Assembly: GCA_023254365.1 (NCBI GenBank)
Contig: JALRLQ010000015.1
Span: 1 to 25,649 of the forward strand
Reading direction: 5' to 3'
Origin: Candidatus Poseidonia sp.
GTDB lineage: Archaea; Thermoplasmatota; Poseidoniia; Poseidoniales; Poseidoniaceae
DNA: 25,649 nucleotides
Shown one piece after another: positions 14,406 to 22,400 of this stretch. Position 1 is the first letter of the stretch; each line of letters starts with the position of its first letter. The notes under the pieces are model-generated. The model made no database searches and had not been told where the DNA came from. It was given only the letters and a program-made list of their open reading frames with translations. The position numbers and the translations under genes are program-made.

Positions 14406-14858
14406 ATGACCTCCCCGCTTGACCTTCCGTTTGCGACCATGGACGGCGAAACCACCACCTTGCGCGAGCTTGGCGGTCGCCGATGGTTGGTGGTGAACGT
14501 GGCCAGCGCTTGCGGTGCTACGCCGCAATACGCTGGTTTGCAAACGTTACATGAGGCCCACGACGACTTGACCGTGGTTGGCTTCCCCTGCAATCAATTT
14601 GGCGCCCAGGAGCCCGGAACCCACCGCGAGATTTGCGAGTTCACGTCCTCCAAGTACAGCGTCACCTTCCCGCTCATGGCCAAGGTGGAAGTGAACGGAC
14701 CGGGACGCACGCCCTTGTTCGAGCGACTTGCCCAAACGGTGGACGCCGACGGTGTGAGCGGTGATGTTCGTTGGAATTTCGAGAAGTTCCTCATCGACGA
14801 AGCGGGCAACGTTCAACGGTTCTCCACTCGAGTTGCCCCCGACGCCCTCCCCGTCTGA
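14406..14858 (+). CDS. glutathione peroxidase family thiol peroxidase
   Basis: A 150-residue GPx-family protein that reduces hydrogen or lipid peroxides. Motifs are VVNVASACGATPQYAGL with peroxidatic Cys36 (cysteine form, no selenocysteine), VGFPCNQFGAQEPGT with the conserved Gln64, and RWNFEKFLIDEAG with the conserved Trp and Asn. Cys62 and Cys77 are further cysteines; one may resolve the peroxidatic cysteine with thioredoxin as donor, as is usual for short cysteine GPx proteins. The donor is inferred. The ORF runs upstream to 13560 but that part lies over cyclophilin and asparaginase. Ends six bp before the convergent Reeler-like gene. Confidence 0.93.
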   Translation: MTSPLDLPFATMDGETTTLRELGGRRWLVVNVASACGATPQYAGLQTLHEAHDDLTVVGFPCNQFGAQEPGTHREICEFTSSKYSVTFPLMAKVEVNGPGRTPLFERLAQTVDADGVSGDVRWNFEKFLIDEAGNVQRFSTRVAPDALPV

Positions 14859-14864
14859 AACGGG

Positions 14865-15476
14865 TCATCGTCGGTTGGTGTTCCACAAGTACAGCAATGG
14901 GACAGCAAAGAGCAAGCCGGCGATGATCTTGGGTAGATGCAACATCAATCGTTCGCCAAAGGTCAACGGCTCTCCGGAAGCGGTGTACGAGGCCAACGCC
15001 CAATCGTCACCGTCGGTGGGTTCGTGGTCTCCGTCAACCACGTTTCCTGCAACGGTGAATTCCACGGTTTTGTCGTCCAACGGGGCCTCCCAGACCACCG
15101 TCCACGACCGCTGGTTCGCGCCGCTGTGTTCGTGGGTGATCTCTCCTGATTTGATGACGTGCGTGCTCGCGTCCAGAGGGGCCAACGTCCCGGAACTGGC
15201 CTTCAGGTTGAAACCCCCCTGGTGGCCTTGGGTGGCCGCTGCGGGTCCCCCTCGAAGCGAGACTTCCAATTCGTAGGACTGGCCAGCTGTATAAGTGGTG
15301 GGCAACCCATCGATGACCACTTCCACCCCTTCACCGGGGTTTTCGCCGTGGCACGTGCAGCCCGCCTCCGAGAGCCCCTCCATGCCATGAGAGGAGGCGG
15401 TGCCTTCCATGACGGGCATCAGCAGGGCCGTGATCACGGTCACCAGCAACATTTGACGGAAGGCGATCCTCATCAT
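14865..15476 (-). CDS. secreted, C-terminally anchored Reeler-like protein with CxCHG motif
   Basis: A 203-residue surface protein. It has an N-terminal signal segment (MMRIAFRQMLLVTV, ending near TASSHG), a GCTCHGENPGEG motif at the mature N-terminus, a beta-sandwich resembling Reeler/'choice-of-anchor V' domains (TAGQSYELEVSLRGG, then GGFNLKASSGTL and SWTVVWEAP), and a C-terminal membrane helix IIAGLLFAVPLLYLW followed by Asn-Thr-Asn-Arg-Arg. It is thus held on the outer face of the membrane. CTCHG is CxCH, not the CxxCH of c-type haem sites, so haem binding is not claimed. The GAGGTGAG ribosome binding site contains the TGA of the upstream gene. Two adjacent ATGs (15476, 15473) are possible starts. 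Confidence 0.75.
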   Translation of the reverse strand: MMRIAFRQMLLVTVITALLMPVMEGTASSHGMEGLSEAGCTCHGENPGEGVEVVIDGLPTTYTAGQSYELEVSLRGGPAAATQGHQGGFNLKASSGTLAPLDASTHVIKSGEITHEHSGANQRSWTVVWEAPLDDKTVEFTVAGNVVDGDHEPTDGDDWALASYTASGEPLTFGERLMLHLPKIIAGLLFAVPLLYLWNTNRR

Positions 15477-15477
15477 C

Positions 15478-15993
15478 TCACCTCGAGGATGGTTTGCTGT
15501 CCAATCGCCAAGCACGGTACAGAAGCAACAACAAGGTCACCTCAGCAAGTTTGGTCGCCACGCCCAAACGGTCTTCCATGATCATGCCTGGGTCGTGGTT
15601 CGCTGCAAAATACCCCACAAACATCACCACCAACAGAGCGGTCATGGCGACGAACACTTGCCGTTCTCGTTGAGGATTCAGGTTCCACACGAGGAGAGCG
15701 ATGGTGATGACCATCACCCCCGTGCCGCCCAACAAGAGCAACGGGTCTTCAAGTCCCAGCAAAAGGTGGACCACGCCGGTAAAGGTGGAGAGGCCCGCCA
15801 TCACGGGGGAGAGCATGGCCGACTTGGCGGGCCATACGGATGCGGTCAATTGCCACACCATAGCGGCCCCGATGGCCGCCAAGAGAAGCACTTGACTCGC
15901 CGACATCGTTGCCGCGTCCTCCGTCTCGCCCCCATGGGCTGAAACGAGGGGAAGGGTCATCAAGGCCACGCACGCCAAAATCACCCGTTGCAT
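15478..15993 (-). CDS. polytopic membrane protein with signal peptide, unrecognised
   Basis: A 171-residue membrane protein. A probable signal peptide (MQRVILACVALMTLPLVSA, cut before HGG) is followed by about five hydrophobic helices: roughly residues 33-50, 62-80, 85-103, 113-130 and 146-161, the last ending in RAWRLDSKPSSR. A His-Gly-Gly at the mature N-terminus and another His in the second helix (VVHLLLG) could bind a metal, but this is speculation. I do not recognise the family. It is translationally coupled to the Reeler-like gene (one nt between stop and start), so the two probably form one surface complex. A TATA-like ATTAAAAG (minus strand, 16023-16030) lies about 33 nt before ATG 15993. 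Confidence 0.7.
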   Translation of the reverse strand: MQRVILACVALMTLPLVSAHGGETEDAATMSASQVLLLAAIGAAMVWQLTASVWPAKSAMLSPVMAGLSTFTGVVHLLLGLEDPLLLLGGTGVMVITIALLVWNLNPQRERQVFVAMTALLVVMFVGYFAANHDPGMIMEDRLGVATKLAEVTLLLLLYRAWRLDSKPSSR

Positions 15994-16114
15994 CTTTACC
16001 AGTCCTCTATACGATGATTTTTCTTTTAATCCTTTATGAAATCACGGCTATCGACTCATCCAACCCACCGGTCGAACCCTCCTTCCATCGGCTGATTCAC
16101 CCTCGGGGTTCATA

Positions 16115-16192
16115 GGGAGGAGGTCGGAGGGCCGTTTGGATCGGTTGGTCCGAGGACCACGGTCCCGGGGTGTTCGTCCCTGAGGCAAAACC
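16115..16192 (+). promoter_or_regulatory. leader of the DEAD-box gene with strong SD, 15-codon upstream frame and GGTCC repeats
   Basis: GGGAGGAGGT (16115-16124) is a near-perfect Shine-Dalgarno with no annotated gene behind it. A TTG at 16136 opens a 15-codon, Arg-rich frame ending in TGA nine nt before the helicase ATG. Within it GGTCC/GGACC alternates three times (TGGTCC-GA-GGACCA at 16146-16159; GGACC-AC-GGTCC at 16154-16165), allowing two mutually exclusive hairpins. A regulatory leader is possible but unproven. Confidence 0.3.
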
Positions 16193-17662
16193 ATGTCGAC
16201 CTTCACAGAACTTCACCTTGACGACCGCATCCTTGAGGCCCTGGCCTCGGAGGGCTACACCACACCGACTCCCGTTCAGGCTGCGACCATTCCGGCCTTG
16301 TTGGACGGCAGGGACGTGCTCGGTGTTGCCCAAACAGGAACGGGAAAAACCGCCGCCTTCGCCCTCCCTATTTTGCACCAACTCGCTGCGACCAAGGTGG
16401 ACAAACCCCGTCCAATCCGGGCATTGATGTTGACTCCAACGCGAGAGTTGGCGGCCCAAATTGGCGACCGCCTCCGCGTCTATGGCCGGCAACTTCCTCT
16501 GTTCTCAACGGTCATTTTTGGTGGCGTTGGCCAGTCCGCCCAAGTCAAGGCGCTGCGCCGTGGAGTCGACCTCTTGGTCGCAACGCCCGGCAGATTGTTG
16601 GATTTGCACGACCAGGGGTTCGTTGATTTGCGTCATGTGGAGCATTTCGTTCTCGACGAAGCGGACCGCATGCTCGATATGGGTTTCAGCAACGATGTTG
16701 ACCGCATTCAAGACCTGATGCCTTCACGACGACAGAACCTGCTGTTCAGCGCCACCATGCCCGATACCATTGCGAAGTTGGCCGGTCGCTTGCTCTCCGA
16801 CCCGGTTCGGGTCGATATCAGTCCAGAGGAGGCCACCACCGAGCGGATTGAGCAGTACGTGGCCTTTGTCCAAAAAGAGGACAAGCGTCAACTTCTCATC
16901 GATTTGCTCGAGGGCCAAATGGTGTCGTGTGCCATCGTGTTCACGCGAACCAAACACGGCGCGAGTCGGCTGGCTAAACAGCTCAACAATGTCGGGATTT
17001 CATCCGATTCCATTCACGGAGACAAGAGCCAAACCGCACGAACCCGAGCGCTTGAAGCGTTTCGTAACGGCGACGTCTTCGTTCTTGTCGCCACCGATAT
17101 CGCCAGCCGTGGTATTGACGTGGACGACGTGACGCACGTGTTCAACTTCGATCTGCCCAACGAACCTGAAGTCTACGTTCACCGCATCGGACGCACGGCC
17201 CGGGCGGGTAAGGACGGTTTGGCCTACTCGTTTTGCGACGAAACCGAATCCGGGTACCTCGTCGGCATTCAACGGCTCCTCGGTCAAGAAATCGAGGTCT
17301 TGGATGAACAACCCTACCACTATCCAAAGGCCATTCCTTCACCGGACCAAAAGCCCGGGCGTGTGAAAGGGTTCCAATCGGGCGGGTACCAAAAGCGCGG
17401 AACGGGACGCGGCAACAACATGCGGCGCTACAACCGAGGCGGTCAGAAACGAGACGATCACCAGCGAAAATCAAACCGGTCTCGCAACCAACAACAGAAC
17501 CGACCTGCGCCATCAGGCGAGCCTCGGCGCGGCCAGAAACCGTCCTCACGGCGAGGTCCCAAACCCGGTGGGCAACAAGGTCGAGGCAACAACCAGCCAC
17601 CCCAACCTCGACACCGTCAAGGACAGCGAGGGCGCCAGTCCAAACGGCGCGACGACCGCTGA
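16193..17662 (+). CDS. DEAD-box ATP-dependent RNA helicase, RhlE-like, with basic tail
   Basis: A 489-residue DEAD-box helicase, which unwinds RNA with ATP in ribosome assembly and RNA turnover. Motifs in order: Q motif TTPTPVQ (23-29), motif I AQTGTGKTAA, Ia PTRELAAQI, II VLDEADRML, III FSATMP, V ATDIASRGID, VI HRIGRTARAG. After the two RecA domains (ending near residue 375) comes a basic, low-complexity tail of about 110 residues rich in Arg, Gly, Gln, Asn and Pro (RGTGRGNN, RRGQKPSSRRG, QGQRGRQSKRRDD), probably a disordered RNA-binding region. ATG 16193 follows GAGG by seven nt. RhlE-type helicases with such tails are often cold-induced in bacteria; here this is only an analogy. Stop lies six bp from the convergent pckA. 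Confidence 0.93.
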   Translation: MSTFTELHLDDRILEALASEGYTTPTPVQAATIPALLDGRDVLGVAQTGTGKTAAFALPILHQLAATKVDKPRPIRALMLTPTRELAAQIGDRLRVYGRQLPLFSTVIFGGVGQSAQVKALRRGVDLLVATPGRLLDLHDQGFVDLRHVEHFVLDEADRMLDMGFSNDVDRIQDLMPSRRQNLLFSATMPDTIAKLAGRLLSDPVRVDISPEEATTERIEQYVAFVQKEDKRQLLIDLLEGQMVSCAIVFTRTKHGASRLAKQLNNVGISSDSIHGDKSQTARTRALEAFRNGDVFVLVATDIASRGIDVDDVTHVFNFDLPNEPEVYVHRIGRTARAGKDGLAYSFCDETESGYLVGIQRLLGQEIEVLDEQPYHYPKAIPSPDQKPGRVKGFQSGGYQKRGTGRGNNMRRYNRGGQKRDDHQRKSNRSRNQQQNRPAPSGEPRRGQKPSSRRGPKPGGQQGRGNNQPPQPRHRQGQRGRQSKRRDDR

Positions 17663-17668
17663 TACGCT

Positions 17669-19270
17669 TCAAGCCAGCGACTTGGGTGCTGCGGCGTTCA
17701 CATCAGCTGAAACACCGGCTTCGTATCGCTTAAAATTCTCGTTAAACATTGAAGCCAATTTGTTGGCGGTGGCGTCGTACGCTTCTCCGTTGTTCCAGGT
17801 GGCTCGAGGTTGCAGCACCTCGGCAGGAACGCCCGGGCACGAGGTGGGCACTTCGAAGCCGAAGCGCTCGTCCACAACGAATTCAACGCCGTCAAGGTCA
17901 CCGTCCAAGGCAGCGTTGAGCATGGCTCGGGTGTACTTGATTTTCATCCGGTTGCCCTCACCGTAGGCTCCACCGGACCAACCGGTGTTGATGAGCCAGG
18001 CGGTGGAGTCGTGTTGGGCCATCTTCTCGGAAAGCAGGTCGGCGTAAACGCCGGGGTGCATGGGCATGAAGGGTTCACCAAAGCAAGCCGAAAAGGTGGC
18101 TTGTGGTTCTTTGACCCCGATTTCGGTCCCTGCAACCTTCGCAGTGTAACCGGAAATGAAGTGGTAGGCTGCTTGGGAGGGGGTCAAGCGAGAGATGGGC
18201 GGGAGCACACCAAAGGCGTCGCACGTCAGGAAAATCACGTTCTGCGGATGACCGCCCTTGGAGTCGGACGTGCGGTTGTCAATGAATTCAATCGGGTAGG
18301 ACCCACGGGTGTTTTGCGTCTTCGAGGTGTCATGGAAATCGGGAACGCCTTCGCTGTCAAGGACGATGTTCTCGAGCACGGTTCCAAAGCGACGCGTGGT
18401 GGAGAAGATAGCGGGTTCGTCTTCTTCAGAGAGGTCGATGAGTTTGGCGTAACAGCCACCTTCGAAATTGAACACCCCGTTGGCGCCCCAGCCGTGTTCG
18501 TCGTCCCCGATGAGGGCGCGCTTGGGGTCGGCGGAAAGGGTGGTTTTCCCGGTCCCGGAAAGGCCGAAGAAAATGGCGGTGTTTTCGCCGTTGGTGTTGG
18601 CGGAACAATGCATGGGAAGAATGCCTTTCTTGGGCAGGATGAGGTTCATCACCGAGAAGATGGATTTCTTGATTTCACCGGCGTAGCGTGTGCCGCCGAT
18701 GATGACTTCTTTGGCGGCGTAGTTGACGATGACGAAACATTGGGAGTTGAGCCCGTCACGCTCAGGATCGGCCTCGAAATGAGGGGCGTGAAGCACGGTG
18801 AACTCCGGTTCGTGCTTCTCAAGTTGAGCAGCATCGGGGCGAATGAACATGTTGCGAGCGAAGGTGTTGTGCCAGGCGTTGTGGTTGATGACGCGAATGG
18901 GCAAGGCTTCCGAGAAATCTGCACCGCAGTAGAGGTCTTGCACGAAGAGGGAATCTTGGCTCGAAAGGAAGTCGACGACCTTGGCTCGCATGCGCTGGAA
19001 CGTTGCTTCGTCGGTGGAGACGTTCACATCACCCCAATTGATGTCGCCTGACACCGAAGGTTCGTCCACGATGAACTTGTCATTCGGTGAGCGACCTGTT
19101 CGCTCGCCGGTCTCGGTGACCAACGCTCCGTGCGCACTCAAAACGCCCTCGTTTCGCTCGATGGCGAGGTTGACTAAATCCTCGGCAGAAAGGTTCCAGT
19201 AAACCGTTCCGGAAGCTGAAATGCCGTGTTGTTCGAGGCTCCCGGAGGGGGTGCCGATGGTGCCGCCCAT
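17669..19270 (-). CDS. pckA: phosphoenolpyruvate carboxykinase (ATP)
   Basis: A 533-residue ATP-dependent PEP carboxykinase, which interconverts oxaloacetate + ATP and PEP + CO2 + ADP at the entry to gluconeogenesis. Motifs are: TGRSPNDKFIVDE (substrate site), the metal/substrate region GTRYAGEIKKSIFS with catalytic Lys, the kinase-1a loop GLSGTGKTTLSADP, the kinase-2 DDEHGW, and the family's NTRGSYPIEFI and TGWSGGAYGEG. Length is typical. The frame continues to a GTG at 19339, but a TATA-like CTTTTATTG (19316-19324) lies inside that extension, and ATG 19270 matches the usual family N-terminus. The ATP-type enzyme is the bacterial/plant form; many archaea use the GTP form or PEP synthase. It diverges from the giant membrane protein. 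Confidence 0.95.
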   Translation of the reverse strand: MGGTIGTPSGSLEQHGISASGTVYWNLSAEDLVNLAIERNEGVLSAHGALVTETGERTGRSPNDKFIVDEPSVSGDINWGDVNVSTDEATFQRMRAKVVDFLSSQDSLFVQDLYCGADFSEALPIRVINHNAWHNTFARNMFIRPDAAQLEKHEPEFTVLHAPHFEADPERDGLNSQCFVIVNYAAKEVIIGGTRYAGEIKKSIFSVMNLILPKKGILPMHCSANTNGENTAIFFGLSGTGKTTLSADPKRALIGDDEHGWGANGVFNFEGGCYAKLIDLSEEDEPAIFSTTRRFGTVLENIVLDSEGVPDFHDTSKTQNTRGSYPIEFIDNRTSDSKGGHPQNVIFLTCDAFGVLPPISRLTPSQAAYHFISGYTAKVAGTEIGVKEPQATFSACFGEPFMPMHPGVYADLLSEKMAQHDSTAWLINTGWSGGAYGEGNRMKIKYTRAMLNAALDGDLDGVEFVVDERFGFEVPTSCPGVPAEVLQPRATWNNGEAYDATANKLASMFNENFKRYEAGVSADVNAAAPKSLA

Positions 19271-19315
19271 GCCGACCGTTTTCGCCGCCCCTCTTTGTCC
19301 CTTTTGGCTCAACGA

Positions 19316-19324
19316 CAATAAAAG
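19316..19324 (-). promoter_or_regulatory. TATA-like element for pckA
   Basis: On the minus strand CTTTTATTG lies about 50 nt before ATG 19270, so a transcript starting about 25 nt downstream would carry a short leader of roughly 24 nt. It argues against use of the upstream GTG at 19339. Confidence 0.4.
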
Positions 19325-19453
19325 ATTGACCTTGAACACATGTCATGAGGACGACCAAAGCCCAGTTTGACCCGAATTGAACTGGCGAGAAAACACCACG
19401 CCGGCCCTACGCGGTTCAATCAACTTCAAGGCCGCAAGGACGAACACCGCGTC

Positions 19454-22400
19454 ATGCAGGAGGATACCGACACACCCTCTCCTCCTGCCGACGAGGAGGA
19501 CATCCTCCGTCAGAAGAAATTCAAACGGGCGACTGGCCTCAATTTGAACGCCTTCATGCTCAATGACGTGACGGCGGACGAGCCTCTGCCACCTTCTCTA
19601 TCGGCCGAGGAGGAAATCACCGAAGGCGATGCTGCCGTGGGGGAGTTGGGTGAATTGTTCACCGTTCAACCGTCCCATCAAACGTCAACACCTCCGTCAA
19701 CCACCATGGCTGCTGAACAGCAGATTGGACGGGGGTTAGCGGTGGCCATGGTGGTCGTGTGGACGGCCATCGGTGCGTTGGTTGGCACCGTCCTTCCGGC
19801 CACCATCAGTGCCGTGGCCCTGTTGACCATGGCGGTGGTTGGTTTTGCGTTGGGCGAACGTTGGATGAAACGAGACGCCATGCATCTGCTCGGACTGACA
19901 TGGGTCATCATCTCCATGAAACTGCTCTATGGTCTGGCGTTGGATCTCTGGCGCTGGGGGTGGCTCGACGGCATCGGCCCCGGGGCCGGCGAGACGCTGG
20001 GAATGTTGATGCTGGCCTTGGTCGGGCTGAACGTGGCCATGGCCTTCCGCCACGACGAAGATGCCATCGCAGCTCAATCCGCCTTGGTGTTGTTTGCCGT
20101 CGGGAGCTCGGCCGGGGCCGTGTTCGGAGAAACAGGTGTGGCTGTGTTCATCGTTTTGGCCATGGCGTTGATGCACGGTTTGGCGCTTTTACGCTCTTCG
20201 GGGAACCTCGCCAGTCTTGGCATTTCAATGTCCTACCTCTGGGTGGGCGTGCATGCGCTTTCCTCCAACTGGTCCATCGGCTCCCTTGTGTTGATTCCAA
20301 TCGAGAACGACTTGACGCTGTTCATGCTCCTCTCGGTGGTGACGGGAGCCAACGCGGCGATGGCAGCGAAGTTTGTGCACCACGAAAATTGGCTGAGTCA
20401 AGCCGTGAACGCCATGGGTTTGGGCAAGCCCGGCCTGTGGGCGGTTTCGGTGTCCCTGGGCATGGTTGGCGCCCTGATGGCCATCGGCGCTCATCGCAGT
20501 GAAACCGGTTATGCGTTGGCGCAACTCATGCTGCTGACACTGGCCTTCACGGCTTCCTACTTGGTGGTACGCGGCGTGACGTGGACCAGTTTGATGCCCT
20601 TCGTTCTGGCACCGCTTCCGTTCATGGTGGCTGGTTTGGCGCTTGTGAACAGTGGCTTGGTTTCCCTGACGTTCCCGTTTTCTCTCAGCGAGTACTCGTT
20701 GTTTGCCATGATGTCGGCCGCTTTGTGTGCAACGGTTGTGTTGCTCCATCAAACCAGTGTCTCGGACCACGTGTTGTGGCTTGGTTCGGTGGTGGTGGTG
20801 GTGTTGTTGACCGTGCTCATTCCCGCCGACCACGACGATTCGGGCGCTCGACTGCTCTTGGCAACCCAAGGCGTCGTGTGGCTTGGATTGGGGGCATTGG
20901 CGGTGGTGCGCTCTTCACCGAGCATGGCCGGTGTGGCGGTTCTCGCCCCCTATGTGTGGTTGTTGGCCTTTGGCACCGATTTTGAACAACGTCTCGTCAA
21001 CGCCGACCTCGTCCCCGTGGTCCTCGCCGAGACGGATGTGGGTTGGTGGATGTTGGCTCTGGTTGGCCAGCAGGCGATGGTGTGCGCTCGTATGGGTGAG
21101 GCCCGACTGAACCTCGGGGCCAACTGGGCAGGGGCTTCGGAAATCAGCAGTCGAATCCGGGACGCCGACCTGTTGAATCTTTGGAATCTGGGCTTCATCA
21201 TGGCCTCGCTGACCTACCTCTCCATAACACGCCCTGGCGGGTTGACTGCACTCGGTCTTCTCGCAGGCATGGGGGCACTGTTGCTCGTTCATGCTGCCAT
21301 GGTGTGGTACGGTGTGCATGCCGGGCGACCGCAGCAATTGGTGGTGGTGTGGTCCGTCGTCGGTCTCGCTTTGGCGTGGCGTTACGGTGAGGAAGCCGTT
21401 TGGGCTTTACTGCTCACGGGAGGGAGTCTGTTGTTGGTGGGCGCCTCGCTCAAGCAGTTGGCGCAGGCCATCGCTTCAACCACCGACCAAGCCCATCATC
21501 GGGCCTTGCCCGGACGCCTCTTGACCTTGCACCTGACCGTCGTCGCGGCGTTGTTTATCGTGGTCGCACTGGCCCCCAACCGAACGGTTTCCTTGACCGG
21601 ACAGGGTATGTTCGATGCATCGACCAACCTCTGGATCCTCACAGCCATGGGCGCGATTTCGTTGGCCATGTACCTGTACCGAATCAGTGCGGTCGATGCG
21701 TTGTTGCTTCCATCCATGGGCGCGGTAGGGGTGCTGGTGAGCATGGCCGTGGCTGGACAATCGGCTGAGATGCCCGATGTCCAACTGGTAACCCTGCTGT
21801 TGTTTGTCCTCGTCGCCGCCTATCTCGCCTTCCAAGGTGATGTCCGTTCCGGCTTGCGTGCGCTGGCGACGAAAGAAGAACGTCTGGCGTCCTACGAGGA
21901 AAAGCGAGAGCGAATGAACACCCTTCTCGCCTCGTCGAGTCAAGACGGGACCATGTCGGTGACGCTGCAGTCCCTTGACGCTGAATTGTTGGCGTTGTCC
22001 GAACGTCAACGCAAGCGTTCCAAGCGAACCTCAACAGCAGGGAAGGACGACTTGCTCCTCGGAGACATCCATTATCGGCCCGTGGTGCTGCTGCTCTTCC
22101 TTTGTGTGGCGTTTTTGGTGTCGATGTGGGTTGCGTACACCACCGGTTATGGCCTGCATGCGCTTGTCTTCAGTGCCTGTTTTGCGGCGTTGCTGGTGGG
22201 CTTGACCCGGTTGCGTGCCAACAGCATCGGTCTTCGATTGCCGGATGTTGTCGGCGTCGAATTGCCCATCCTTGTCGCCATGGGGGGTATGGTGCTCGTT
22301 CACATCGCTGGACGAATGACAACCGGGGTGCTCAGCGACGATGCGATTCACCAAGCGGTGCTCATGGGAGGGCTGTTGATCCTTGCAGGCATGGGTTTGG

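Noticed and set aside
15345..15370. Possible c-type haem site in the Reeler-like protein
   Set aside because: The motif is CTCH, one residue short of CxxCH.
17810..19051. 413-codon plus-strand frame opposite pckA
   Set aside because: Glycine- and valine-rich antisense shadow of PEP carboxykinase; no motifs.
20785..20815. GTGGTGGTGG-like run in the giant gene
   Set aside because: Encodes a Val-rich membrane helix; too short and in frame, so not a functional repeat.
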